Made by a program: the position numbers and the translations under genes. A stretch of DNA of 64,000 nt, taken from Mesaphorura yosii (lineage: Eukaryota > Arthropoda > Collembola > Poduromorpha > Tullbergiidae). Positions 31,874 to 45,000 of the stretch are shown here, one piece after another; the stretch's first letter is position 1; the number at the start of each line of letters is the position of its first letter. The notes under the pieces were generated by a model. It saw only the letters and a list, made by a program, of their open reading frames with translations, was not told the DNA's origin and ran no database searches. The stretch lies in NCBI GenBank assembly GCA_009869945.1, contig WIXG01000010.1:124001-188000 (forward strand), given 5' to 3'.

Positions 31874-34800
31874 TCAGTCGCTGTCAGAATCACCGCTGCT
31901 ACTGCTCTCGTTTTGAGATCTGCGTCGACGATTCTGCATATTCTGAAGAAAATCAAACGATGTAACAAAACATAAGCTAGTACAAATACTACAAGGCATG
32001 GCTAATTCAGTCAGACGCCGAACTGTACCTGTTTAGTCAATTCATACGGGAACGTCATATTTTTCGCTTCAAGTTTTCTTTTCAACACTGCCAATGACTG
32101 TAGTACATATTCATCTAGAGTGATGTGCTTCAGCTGCTGGTTGAGAACTTCCAGTGCCTGTTCGGGTTTGTCCAGAGCACCTGCAACAGTTGAGAAACAT
32201 GTGTATTTTGAGTTTTGAGATTTCGTTTTCAGTCTCTAAAACAGGCAGCACTTACATAGGATTCTAATTCGATCACTGGACACACTGCCTTTCTCCACAC
32301 TGGGGACATTCTTCGCCTGCAGAAATTTTTCATCTAGCACCCGGATGATTTCTTCATCATTGTTCAGAACAGCTTGAATGGCAATTGATTTGTACAAAAT
32401 TCTGCTCTCATCTTTAAGCTGATGCAAAAATAGTAGGTTATGGTTAATTTCCAGTGGTTCGGACACATAAAAGTGGCAACTTACATGGACCTCGAAAATT
32501 TTCTCCGCTTTGTCCCAGTTCTTTTTGATCATGTGGTACGTCCAAATCGAGTTGTACAAATGTTTGCTGCCTTTTTCAGCCGTGAGAGTCGCAAGGTGTT
32601 CAACTGCAAAAACCGCCCGAAGTATGGTCACGGATTCACGGTACTGACATTAACGAAGACACTTACATTCAGGAAGCAACTCATCATGGCGCAAAAGAAG
32701 GTAGGCAGATGCCGAATTTAGAGTATGCGAATTTTCGTCGCCCTTCTTTTCTTCTGTCAGAAACGCGTCTACTTCCTTTTTAATAACGTTGTCAAAATAT
32801 TGCTTTCCTTGCCCATTGTTGACGTGAGCAACGCATAATCGGCTGGTGAATAATGCTCGGCGTTTCAGTTCCTACAATGTCAGTATTTTTGAGAAACCCT
32901 TTAACATTCGAGTGAAAGGAAAATTTTGATTCACGTTTTCACGTACATTGCTCAGTTTGCTATCCAATCTTGAGAGAGACTCCACGTCTCCTGCAGCAGC
33001 TAATCGCCCAAGAAAATAGTGAAGAACACGAGGATGTGGGTGCAAACCTCCGTCTAAGACTTGTTCCGTAATTTTGAGAGCATCATTGAGCCTTTCTGCT
33101 CTTGCAAGTTTATCAATCAAGCGAGATGCCTCCCTTATTGAGAGATATTTGCCCTCGGCGTCCATTCTGCAGTATCGAGATTCGAAAACTTAACTCAACA
33201 ATCGCAAGAGATTCATATACCTGCATGTGAATTTCATACCTTTGCTTAATTTCTAGCGCCTTGTCCAAATTATTCATGGATAGCTGGTACTCAATCGTAT
33301 TGGTATCGGGGTCAATTTTCCTTACTTCCCTCTGCTTCGGCTCGACAGAATCAGCAGACTCTCTTTGTGCGGGTATGAAAACTGACTTCTCTGGAACCAC
33401 GAAAGGGACATCGCGGTTTTCACTCTGAAAAGTAAAAAAAATCAATTCCAGTTCAAACCAAACTACTCGGGATTCGCGTCATTTCTAACTTCCAAGCACG
33501 GCAGAATTCAATATTACCCGTAAAAAATCAGCCAAATAAACAAGCAAATCCGGTGATGCTTGAATATTTTCCTCTTGGAGAGATGTCCAAACACTTAGCG
33601 CTTTATCTGCATCACCCACTTTGCCTACATTATTACGAACGAGGAATCAAGGATGGTCATTTTTCAATTAAGAAATTCGGCTCACAATAGGACTTAAGCA
33701 GGTAGAAGTAAAGAGAATTTCTGTCCACATTGAAGAGGTCTTTTGTTATCTCGATTAAATTTTCAAGTTCAGATATTCTGTTCTCTTCGTAGTATTTCTG
33801 ACATGTCAGCTCCAATTTTTCGTTTCTGGTCCGTAGCCCAGGAGTCTAGAGTAGCAAAATGTGATGGGTGAATGGTAAAGACCGGCATTGGCTAAGCAAA
33901 TAAATTATAGTTCATACCTCGAGAATTTTCTTTGCTTGTCTCACTTTTCCACACTCGAGAAACGCAAAAACGAGATCGTACAAGCTGTTGACTTCACCAT
34001 GTTGCTTTGTGCTGAGGTCAAGCACTTTCTGAAGTCGATCGGGATCTTCGTTTTTAATGAAGCGGCAAAACAGTTCCTGCTTGAAGGGTGTAGCATTAAA
34101 TTCGTTCACGCAACGCTCAAACTCTGCAAGAGCTGCATCCAAATCATCCCTGCGAACGACATATTAAAGCTGTAAACATAAACAGCATTAGGATTTGGCT
34201 AAGCGAATGTTGAGAGGCTCATACTTGACCAAGTGAACATTCACTAATGGAGCCAAAACCATAGCGTTGATTTGTCCAAATCCTTGTTCCTTGAGTACTT
34301 TGAACATCTCTTGAACCTTCTCCGCATTTCCCTTCTCAGCAATCGCGTGCAAAACTTTCCAAATGGCAGCATTCACCGAGAAGTTGTTTCTTACTCTTCG
34401 TTGTTCCTCAGTCTGTCTGGGTTGCGACTTTATAATGTCAAATGCCTCTGAAATTGCAAAAGGGCAACGTAAATGCTTCGATGTTGTTGACGTTAATTCT
34501 GCACGAAATTACTCACCTTGATATTCTTCATTGGATACAAGCGCGTAAACGTAACTGAGAATTTTTGTGTCGTCCAGACTTGTCCCGAGATCAGATTGCG
34601 TTATCTCTTTGAATATATCTTTTGCCTTATCCAGCTGATTGGAACTTGAGTAGAGCTCTAACAAGAGCGCCTTCATTCCAACGGTAAATAGGAAGTCTTG
34701 TCGTTTCATTTCCTGCGAATCCGGAACTACTTAAGAGACTCTGGAACACTGGGTATCGAGAATGTTTACCTCAAAAAGCTTGTCTGCTTTCTCCAATTCC

Positions 34801-37795
34801 TTTTCTCGACAATAGTTCATCAACAGTGACTTCTGAACTCCCTTGTTGGTTCTACCACTTCTTATAGTCTCTGCAAGCATATTTTCCATCTGAGCAGTTG
34901 ACAGTGATTCGAGTTCAACGGCTGCAGCAGAAGGTTGCTTTTTTGGAATTTGGAACAAGTGCAGCTTTGGCTTGAGATCAGCCGACGTCAACTGAAGGAT
35001 CAGATTCGTGACTTCCGGGGTAATTTCATCGCCCAAGTTATTCTGCAGTAGTTCAGCTCCGCTGTTTGACAAACCAACTCCACTCTCCAGCAACTCCTGT
35101 AGAGAAAAAGAGTAATCAACCAATGACAGTAGTAATCACAATCACGAATTAAGATAAACGATTTTGCTAACTTTCAAGATTGGCATGAGGTAGTCGGCTT
35201 TCCGTATTTTTACGGCTTCCAATAATTCCAGTAAAACTTGACCAACTACTTCCCGAGCTAAATTATCATCTTCGAGCCTGAAATGTCACAAGTCAATCCA
35301 TTACACAGCAAACTTAGGCAACAGAAATCAGACAGGTTGACGGCTGACCACGCTCTTACCCTGAGCTCGCTACAAGTCGGACCAACGAGTTGGCATCTTT
35401 TGTTCTCAAATAGGCGTCAACTAGAGCTCTGCGAACATACTGATGATTGAACTTCACACGGTATTGAAGCCCTGAAATAATTGAATACAGTTAATTCCAT
35501 TCTTGTTTTTCAGTGTCACGGCATGAAGCACGTTAGTACTTACCTAAACGGCACGCTTGCTTCATGTTTCCTTGATGTAGAAGATACTGTAAAGCAGCTG
35601 GGATGACAGAGCCAAGAGGAATTCTTGTGTAACTGGTCAGCTTGTCCAATGTGTCTTCAAAATATTCTCTATTCTTTTGTCCATGATTCAAGAGACTTGG
35701 AATCACATAATCCCGTAAAGTTTCTTGCGTCGGACTTAAGCCAGTGTAAAGCATGCTCTTCAAGCCATCGTACACTTCTGCCATGAAAGAACGGGAGACA
35801 TTTTAACGTTCCTAGCTTCCTGAGTTCAGCCTTAGGGGCTTGTTTATAAATACCTTTCTCGTTTCTGCTTTTTGCAAACAGAGGCCAAAAGTAATGTTGC
35901 CTCATTGGATATCCAGCTTCGTGCATGGCTTCGAGAAAATCAACAGCTTTCTCAAACTTCTGATGAGCAAGAGCAACTTCAGTAGCTCGCAGCAGAGCAT
36001 CTTTGTTCAGATTATCGCTTATCATCATGTTGCAGAACTTGAGGACTTTATCCGAGGGCTATAGAGGACAAAGGGTGTCCAAATTCATGAACCTTCTGTG
36101 TCACACTCCAATCGCTAAGATTTTCGTTGCTCAAAGGCTTACGTACAGTGGATCCCAGGACCAATTGCTTAATAAAGAAATGCCCAGATGGAAACGGCTC
36201 GTCCTGCCCTTGACGCACTGCTCGAGTCATGCATTTTAGCAGTCTGAAAGAAATTACTCTGTAAGTAAAGTTCAAGGAAACCTCAGGCACTAAAATCTGA
36301 TTTCGTACTTATAGGCTACGTCTTCTTTCCCGATGGTTGAAAGTCTCAAAATTGTATTTGTTGCATCTTGATTGAAACCTGCTCGCTTTCTTAAGTACGG
36401 AATAATCTATCGATAAAGACGAGACAAAGTCTACATAAATTTGTTGTTACTTCACGAATGGGATGTTACGCTTACTTCGTCAACCAAATCCTCATGCTTA
36501 GAGCTAGTCAATACGAATATAACTTCTAGGAAATCGCGGTCAATCAAGTAAATATCCTTCTGCTCGCATTCCTGTAAGACATTTTTACAGTTGACTTTTG
36601 CCCAAACGCTATTACTGTATTGCTCCCAACCTGCACAATCCGTTTAATATTTTCCAAATCCCCTTTCTTAGCAAAACCAACCATCAAAGTCGTATACGTG
36701 TCGTCATTTGGTTCCAACCCGGCTTGTTTCATGACTCCAATTATTCCTTCTGCGCTCTCCATGTCACTGAAGATTATGCGTTTATTGAAAATGTTACTCA
36801 AACGAGTATGCAGTTTAGGAACTTACTTTGCGTTTGCATGACCCAAGATTAGAGCATTGAAAACATGAGCATTAATTGGAAGTTGTTTCTCTTTCATGTG
36901 CTGTAAAATTGTCGACGCTCCATCAATGTCTCCATCCTGGCAAAATCTTGCAATCAGTCGTTGATAAGTCACTCGATTTGGCTCGATGCCTTTGCTGTCC
37001 AATTGCTTCAAGAACTCAGTCGGGTCGAATTTGTATTCATTCTCAATGTACACACGAAGAAGTGCATTGTAATGGCTGATGTCCATTGGAACATCTGAAA
37101 TGAGAAGTGAATTCAACGTCAATCTTTGAGGTACGTGTGTATAATGTCATTAAAGTGAGACATTACGCAAGTTCTCCATCGTCTTCCAGATTTCTTGCAC
37201 TAACTTTGTCCGATTCTGTGGAATTTCTTCCGGAACTAAATCTCCACAACATCTAATAATCATGAGACTTTGGCTGCTTGTGGCAGATTCTAGTCAAACC
37301 AGAAATTATTAAGTAGCTGATCAAGTTTTACCACAAATCACATGAGCCGTACTCATTTCCCGAATGTCTTCAAGTATTTCCTGTATCTCTCGACGGTTGA
37401 TTCTTCCGGTCTTTCGGATTTCGGAGTCCAGTCTTAAGAGTGATTCATCAATCGTCCTTTCTGATCGCTCATTCGATAGCCTATTAGTTTTGGATTCATC
37501 AATTAACTGGCTAGTGCTGTAAGTACCATTTCATGTCCAATAACGTGGTCTGATGTTTGTTGCAGTACCTCATGGAGTCGGCGGTGTGCATATGCTTGAC
37601 ACCTTCCGTGGATACAGCCCATCTTGTAATGCCCAGCAAGTCGTGTTGTGAGGCTAAAAACCTTTCTCGAACTCGAACATTTCTGAGGGGGAAGGCGACC
37701 GGCACGTAGGAGCTGTAATTCTTTTGGATGAGCCTTAAGAAACCACTGGCTTGATGAATGAGAGACGTATTCCGGCCCAATGTAGTCCGCAGCAT
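31874..37795 (-). CDS. LRPPRC: leucine-rich PPR-motif mitochondrial RNA-binding protein
   Basis: This gene of roughly two dozen exons encodes a long pentatricopeptide-repeat protein. LRPPRC (fly bicoid stability factor) with SLIRP stabilises mitochondrial mRNAs and promotes their polyadenylation and translation. The first 30 residues ([19 protein letters not shown]...) are basic and free of acids, a mitochondrial presequence. The PPR core is almost superimposable on human: [90 protein letters not shown] and [20 protein letters not shown]. The C-terminus differs from human: it ends with an Arg cluster and an acidic Ser tail ([18 protein letters not shown]). A second frame overlaps the first exon, but the frame chosen has the presequence. 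Exon borders in the middle were not all resolved. Confidence 0.9.
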
Positions 37796-38466
37796 CGTGC
37801 AGCATTAACAAGAGACAGAACACCGAACTGATAAAGAATTCCTCAAACTAGCTAGCACTTGATTAAAATTAGCTTAGCGTCCCTTCCCCGTCACGTTTCG
37901 TTCAATTGGATTTAAAATTACTTCGCGTGCAAATGCATAAACCTACAAGAGCTGCTCGCAAAAAAGAATCACATCATATCTTAAAGGTCACATGGGCTGA
38001 TGCATGTCGGCAATGCTTCGAAGGGGTTTTATCCTTTCTTTTCCTCCAAGGTATGAGTTCGCGGTCCAACTCCCTGAGCATCGGCTGGACCGTTGAATTT
38101 TGCAGACCAAACAATTCGGAATCAATATTTGAAGACGCTGAACTGAAAACCTTCTCAGGGTTGCAGCAGTTGCAGGAATTGCAGTTTGCAGGTGAGGCAC
38201 GAGGTGATAATTTGTAGCTTCGACCAAGCCTGAAGTCCGTGACCTGTGTTTTTTCTGCTGCTGATTGACGAACTGTCACTCTGTCCTGTCACTTGGCGCC
38301 TGTGGCTACAGCTATCGTACTCTCTTCTCTGTAAGTCTCTAATCAATAAGTAATCTATCAGTAATCATTATTTGTGTTATTACTGCCTTGGAATATTGGA
38401 TTATTTACTTAACTTATCGTGAAATATTGCAGGAACTGAAATTTTGGCAATAATATCGCCGGAACA
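37796..38466. other. bidirectional region between LRPPRC and HYLS1
   Basis: The starts of the two genes lie 671 bp apart, head to head. Both promoters must lie here. Short open frames on either strand show no family motif. Confidence 0.55.
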
Positions 38467-39610
38467 ATGCCACTCGTCTTTACTAAGCCTCAAATTAGGC
38501 GTTATCTCGCTGATATGGGATACGAAAATGTTGATGATGACCAGTTAAATGAATTTATGAAAGGTTCGTCCAAATATTATGTGTGTCGAATGTGTATGGT
38601 GGAAATTAATTTCGATGTTCAACTTTATGCAGACTTAAAGAAGCTGATAAAGCAAGACGAAAAGACAAGAAAAGCTAGAAAGCAAGCAGAGGGAGAAGAG
38701 TCACATGAGCAAGGGCACTCGACCGCGAGTACAAGTCATGGCAGAACTAGAAATCATAGGCATGCTGACCACCGGCATCTAGACGAGTCCGGAGTAATTT
38801 CGTCTGATTCAGGTTCTATTCATTCACTGAATAAAACCGCACCAGACTCCCTGCATTATACTGCAGTTCAATCCGGTAAGGGCTTAAAAGCAAGCTATAC
38901 ACTGGTGATAGACTGTTTACTACCAGTTTAATATTCAACGTGGATTTTTGCTAAAATTTCAGGTGCAAGTGGACAAAGCAAAGGAACTAGGAGACCAGAC
39001 CAAGAACAGCACTATTCACATCATCGCCATCATGGTCAAAATGATCATCATCATCCCAGAAGCCGAACTGTGGAAGCCCCAAACACAAATAATTCGGAAA
39101 GTAATTTAGCTAATCACAGAATTTCCGATTCAACTTCACTGAAGTCTCTGCAACTACAACGCACTACGCCGTCTGCGTCAAAATCAGGTAGTTTTCGAAG
39201 GAAGTCACTCATAATTCAAGGAAGTATTTGATAAAACATGTAACTATTTGCAGGCTCTTTGCCAGCTACAAGTTCAAGCGGATCTATCGATAGTGCAAGT
39301 GCAAGTTCTAGCGAAGATTCAGAACGGAGGAAGCCCAAATTCAATATTCCAGACCATATTAAGACAGATCCTGTTGCCCTGTACCATTACTACAACTCAT
39401 ACTGGACTAAGCATAAACCCCCAGGAAGTGATAACCGCATGCAGTTAAGGTGGAACGTGAGAGCTGGGACGATGGGGCGGGTTCCTTGCACACCAGTAAG
39501 TTCGAAAGTGAAAGTGCCAAAGAGGAATTCGTTAGCATTAATTTTGCCGCCAAATGATTATCTGACTTACTTTTCAGTGTGGAGAGAGAGTTAATTACCT
39601 GAGACGTTGA
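38467..39610 (+). CDS. HYLS1: centriolar and ciliogenesis protein HYLS1
   Basis: The exons are 38467-38563, 38633-38875, 38963-39187, 39254-39495 and 39578-39610, all in phase. HYLS1 joins the outer centriole and is needed for cilium formation. The N-terminus (IRRYLADMGYENVDDDQLNEF) is the family's short N-terminal motif, also seen in nematode HYLS-1. The C-terminal HYLS1 box is clear: DPVALYHYYNSYWTKHKPPG and MQLRWNVRAGTMGRVPCTP. The stretch 38564-38632 can be read through but is a likely 69-nt intron, because removing it joins NEFMK to DLKKLIKQDEK as in the family. The middle of the protein is low complexity and His rich (HYSHHRHHGQNDHHHP). The last exon is 33 nt and ends CGERVNYLRR. AATAAA lies at 39865-39870. 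Confidence 0.88.
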
Positions 39611-40211
39611 AGAAAATGAACCTGAAAGTCGGCAAGTCCCAAGCAAGCTGAATCTCAAGCATCATCAAGCTAAACTTGTACTCAAATTATGTGTTCATAC
39701 GTGTGAAAATTTTTATTGCGTATTGCCTAACGAAAGTGTTCTTATATTTATCATGTAAGTGTTCTGCAATTAAGATGAATGTCAATGAATTTATGTGGTG
39801 CAAGTAAAAAATCACTCATTTTGTACTTGTAACTGCGCAGCGCGGGCAATGCGCCAATTTTTGCAATAAACGACTTCTTCGAAATTGTGTAAATGGTAGC
39901 AAACGGGTTAGAATCGCATTGATTGGAACCTATGATCTTTGGTACAAATGTACCCTTACCATGACGCTTTCCTCAATTTCTAAGCGGCTTCTACAGACCA
40001 AACGAGCGAATCTCATCCACATTCGACAAGCAGGCGAATTTGATGAATGCGACTGCTTTCATTTCTTTTCTTCCTCATTTCTCTTTTTTCCTTTCCAGTG
40101 TCATCACTTCCTCTTCCCTTTCCCTCCTCAGTCTCCGTTCCATCGACGCTTTCCAGCTTCCATTTGGACATCTTTAATTTTTAAAAACTTCCGGTCAACT
40201 AATCCGTCAAC
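39611..40211 (+). other. HYLS1 3' region and promoter of the small Cys-rich gene
   Basis: The HYLS1 poly(A) signal is at 39865-39870. A pyrimidine-rich tract (about 40055-40145) and an AT-rich TTTTTAAAAA at about 40177 precede the next start codon. No reading frame is supported. Confidence 0.5.
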
Positions 40212-40851
40212 ATGCCTTGCTGTGCTCCCTGTGCTGGTTCAACCTCGTCATCTTCATGCAGTCGTGTAAGTCCCTCTTTCTCGTTTCTGCCTCTGCCCAC
40301 TTTCACCATATTTTAAGTTGAGAGAATTCCGTGGAAACTATCTAATTCGAGTTTCCTGACTTTACAGAATGTCTGCAATTTGATTATGGATTCATGCTAT
40401 CAGAAACTATGTTGCAACACTCTCCGTCCTATCAGTTTTCAGCCTTTTGTACCATCCTATGAACGCGTAAGTGTCATGCAACACTGCTGCACATTGCAAC
40501 AATAAAGATGCTCTTGGTCCTAATATGAATCTAATGGCATTTTTGCTTACATGTACTTTCCACTTTCACCAACTCAGTGCGAAGAACCAGTGAAGATGGG
40601 AAAACTTTTGGGTAAGACTTAAAAATCCGGAGCTTTAAAAATCATGCACGTTATCTGTAATCGGGTGTTAATTTTCCAGGATTTGACTATCAACGCCGCT
40701 GGTTCTGTGAACGCAACGTTTGGATGTGCAAGGTTTATGGACAATGTGGAGGAGGTGAGTGGGAAACGGCTTTCACTAATCCAAACTCTCGACCGTTGAA
40801 TATGTATGTGCATTAATGACCTGTTATCTTTTGTTAGGAGGCTGCTGTTAA
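40212..40851 (+). CDS. small Cys-rich protein, 91 aa, five exons (unknown function)
   Basis: The exons are 40212-40265, 40368-40466, 40578-40611, 40680-40754 and 40838-40851. All have GT-AG sites and join in phase (276 bp including the stop). No single open frame covers the gene, so simple ORF calling misses it. The product starts MPCCAPCAGSTSSSSCSR and ends YGQCGGGGCC, with 14 Cys in 91 residues. It has no signal peptide or membrane segment. The terminal coding exon is 14 nt long, in phase 1, and encodes Gly-Gly-Cys-Cys-stop. The large Cys/Pro-rich gene at 19619-21155 ends in the same format (14 nt, phase 1, Gly-Pro-Cys-Cys-stop). AATAAA is at 41008-41013. I do not recognise a named family; a structural or sperm-type Cys-rich protein is the best guess. 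Confidence 0.65.
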
Positions 40852-42028
40852 GACAAGCTGGTAATTCCCACGCAGGTCGAAGTGAAGCAGGTGATTTGAT
40901 TGGAGTTCAAATTCTTGATGGAGCGGAGCTGAACGCAAAATTCGAAATTTTAAAATCTGAACCCAAAATTCGATGATTCTCAAGTTTTTTTTCCAAATTC
41001 TAAATTGAATAAAATCATTCGAAAGTAATTTTTTGCGAAGCATAGTTCTTTTAATCTAGAGTACAACGCAGTTCTAGTTAAGGATGACGACCTTCTAGAA
41101 TCCGTCTCAAGAACAATACGCGACAATACTGTGAGTTCTCATTTTCACTTGGAGAGAATCCTTCACTGATGACCCATAATACTTTTTACATTATTGTCAA
41201 CTTCGTCTTACGCTTAAGATTTATCTTGCATGTGAATTATTGTCGATTTTCAATCGTTTACATAATTTTGTATTGAAGAGACCTTGGTTTAACCTTCTTC
41301 CTGTCATTCTACGCTCTAAAGACGCGCTATGGTATAAATAAACAATAAACATGTTAATTGTAGTAGACAGGGAAAGCAAAAGGAACTAACAAAGGCAGGA
41401 GTATCTAAAAGAACAAGGCGGGTGCTAGTGCTAGTTATTGAGCACTTATCCACAGAATAGTACAATCAAATTCAAGTTATTAGAAATGAAAGGCACGTAA
41501 ATGATTGATTTAACGTATTGATACAAACGCGAAATTATACAATCAGACCGATTCGAGCTATGAGACTTGCTTTGTATCACAAATTCCTCAACCTTTATAA
41601 TACGAGGGCCATTCAAGATGGTTACTTTGTACTTCGTAATTTATGATTTGCCGTTTCTGTGAATCACATCAAATGAATATTTGCACGTTAACATAATTTC
41701 ACTGCTGCTAAGCTAAATATTGCTGACGCCCAAGACTTATAATTTTCACATTGACTACAAATCGACTACTTCATTGGCTAGATTTGACTGGACTCTGGCT
41801 AACTGCTGTTTTAGGAGGGCTCCGACTCACTGAAAGACTCTACGCACTAGATTAAAGAAACATACAAATATTTCATATACCCTTATAAAATATTGTACTT
41901 CATTCCACTACTCTTTTCGTCCGACTACGGGTTTCGAATCCCGTCAAGCCAAAATGTCCTTATCACCACAATCATTCGTCTACGTTATAAATGCTATAAT
42001 TCGAATTCGACTATTGTCTTCAGTTCGA
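40852..42028. other. tail-to-tail intergenic region
   Basis: This stretch holds the 3' region of the small Cys-rich gene (AATAAA at 41008-41013) and that of the SLC6 transporter on the other strand. A B-box-like GGGTTTCGAATCCCG at about 41927-41942 lacks a surrounding tRNA fold. No gene is seen. Confidence 0.5.
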
Positions 42029-45000
42029 TTAAGTAATATCATCATCTTCAGAGTCTTCGTCGTTGCCGTACTTTCGTGGAGGCTTTTTCCAAATAATTCC
42101 TTCAGAACCGTCGTCGTGAAAACCAAACAGAATTCGTTCCAGTCTGGTTGGCTCGTGTGCCACGATTCCGTGGAAATCCCGCAGATCGTTAGCGGGAAAC
42201 CAGGAAACCTCCTCTTTGGGAAATATGATCACGCCAAACACTCTGAAAGCACAAGACATAATTCAGTCCAGTTTCATCAAAACGCAAAAGACAAGACGGC
42301 AACATGAATCAGTCGACTCACCTGAGAATCGCAAGCAGAGGTATCCAAATTACGGAGACTAGTACAAGGAAGACAGCAACAACGAGTGCCCAGTGCGGCC
42401 ACTCTGTATCGAACGACATGGCTTTGTCCTTGTCCCATCTCGGATATGTGCTACCTTCGGTGAATATCTTTATCCAACTCGAGACGAGTATAACGACCAT
42501 GATCACTGGTGAAACGTACTTCCAGCATATCATCCAGTAAAGGACCGGCCGTTTCCCAGTCATGAGTTCAATGTCTTCGGCGAACCTGACCCGATATTCC
42601 CACAAAATTAACAAAATTCATGCTTCAGTGATGGGCATTCTTATTAGTGGACAGAACAGAATAGCTCAAGCTTGAAATAATCCAAATTCCAAAATTTCAG
42701 AGTCGGGTTGCATGCTTTGGTCACATTAATCAGAAATTTAACAGATACAAAGCGTATTAAATTGCAGCGTGACTCTTGATACATTAAAACATACGAGTCT
42801 TGAGAAAACAAACGAAAAATCAATAGAATAGTTAAATAAACGAAACGAATGGTCAATAAGCTCTCGAAAGAATAACGTGCTCGTTTCAAGAGCGCCATTC
42901 CCATTGACGTATACGTCGCAGCAGGCAATATTTACCTTCCAAGTCCATAAATATACGCGACGGCGACACACTCGCAAAATGCAATTATCTGAAATATTTT
43001 GAATCATTAGTTGAAACTCTGGAGGACTGGGGATAGCGATGCTCTTGCTGAATAAAGAACTCTGCATCATGATTGAACGGTGTATTAGAAGTACATGAAC
43101 AACCTTCATTGCCCGCGGCATTACATTAATTATATGGTTTTGTTGGCAACGATTGTTAATCCCAAGTGCTCCTAATAAAACGCTGATATCTTAATGCATT
43201 GTAGAGTTCAATATTCAGTAAAATTATGTCAGGATCTGTAAGCCAACAAGTTTGGAAGCAATCGACTGCCGTGATATGAGAATTTTTAATAATTTGAGAA
43301 TGATGAGTTTTACGAGAAGTGGAACATTTCCAGCAAAACTGTCAAACAGGACAAAGACGTAATTTCCGGCTCCATGGGCAAACATCATTGACAACCCGCA
43401 ACAGATCCCACACAAAATTCCTGTGTGAAACAAAGAGAAAGAGAAATACATCACAGAGTTGTAACCGGACAGGAATACAATACTTGTATTTGTTTTGATA
43501 TTGCTGGTCTTGGCGGCTTGCACTTGGGTGAAAGTCAAAATTAGGCGATGACGACTGATAATGACTTAGGACAAAGGTTTCAATTTGCTTTGTGAATAAC
43601 GCGTAATGAATGCAAGCAAACACTTCAATTACTGGAAACTCAAAAATATTAACCTTCAATACATCAATTTGTATGCCTTCTGCACGAAGTTTCGCAATAC
43701 TCGCAGTAATTTGTACGACTGAACTTCCTCACTCATTCAAAATACGCTCAAGTGACATCAAAGTCGAATTTGTTCATTAAATGAAAGCAGTTTCGCTTGG
43801 CATGAATTTTGGGCCTCAGCGGTATTGTCATCGGAAGCCTGCCATGACGCAAGAAGGGAAGAAGCCGCACCAGAGACAACGTCAACGATGGTTAGTGCAA
43901 ATGTGAAATGGTGCATAAAGCGACAATGAAACCTCCATCTGCCTTATTAAAATTTTATTGTTTGTCGTCTGAAGTTTCATTCTGTGGTGTGTCGTATTAC
44001 TTGAGCCCGACTTTACTTTGAGTGGAGAAAGTTAACGTTGGCGTATACATGAAATGAAATGCGAGCTTCGCGTCGCATCCAGTTTCATTAGAGCATAAAA
44101 TATAATGGCATTTACTTCAGTGCCAGCGCCAGCTCGATGTGGTATTGTTCCGGTATGAACTCAGGAAATAAGAAATTGAACTCTATTGTTTACACGAGCT
44201 CATGTTCTTTCGGTTTTAGCCTGCTAACATCGCCCGAACCGTCGCGCACGGCCATGACCAGTAAAATTTGTATAATGGCCCATAAAACTGGGTAATAAAT
44301 ACAATCCCGTAATTGCCAGAATGGCAAAATGGAACGGAAATACAGAAGCGAGATTTACCTGTAAGCACTTCTTTTCTCAAGTTTGGGAATAGTTTCATAT
44401 CCGTTATGGATGTTACGACACCTGCAATATAACATCACTGTGGCCACCATTCATTTTTTAGCCTTGCAGCATATAAGAAATATTTCGATACCTTCAAGAG
44501 TTCCAAACTGTGAGTCAATTCCGAGTGTAAACAGCATCGAGAAGAAAAGAATCGACCAAAATGGCGAGTAGCTGAATTGATTGATCGCGTCAGTGAATAT
44601 GATGAAAGCCAGTCCGGGGCCCGAAGCTGTCTGCAAATTGAAGATAACTTCCCGTACGTTCTGGCTTTTACCTCGTACGCGTACGGCTGAAGAAAACGAG
44701 GAAAAGAATTTTGCACTTACATTATCCAATTCCTCTTGCAGATCACAGTACGTGTAGTTTGGCATGATTGCCTGCGTGCCATCCATGAGTGTCACGGCTT
44801 CCATCGGATGCGGGTAGGGTGGAGCACCTCGAATGCCCTGACCGAACGTGTTCTCCACTAATATCGCTGTGGCATTCAGGCAATTCTTGTGAGTCAGATT
44901 AGCCTTGAATCCGATAACTGAGAATATCACCAGCCCGGCAAAGAGGGAGGTCATGCAATTTGTGAACGATACGACGAGGGCATCACGACAGCAATTATTG

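Noticed and set aside
37503-37823. An alternative frame overlapping the first LRPPRC exon as a separate protein
   Set aside because: The other frame has a proper mitochondrial presequence and leads to the PPR core; this one has neither.
41925-41950. A tRNA gene suggested by GGGTTTCGAATCCCG
   Set aside because: The T-loop has one base too many, and no acceptor, D or anticodon stems can be drawn on either strand.
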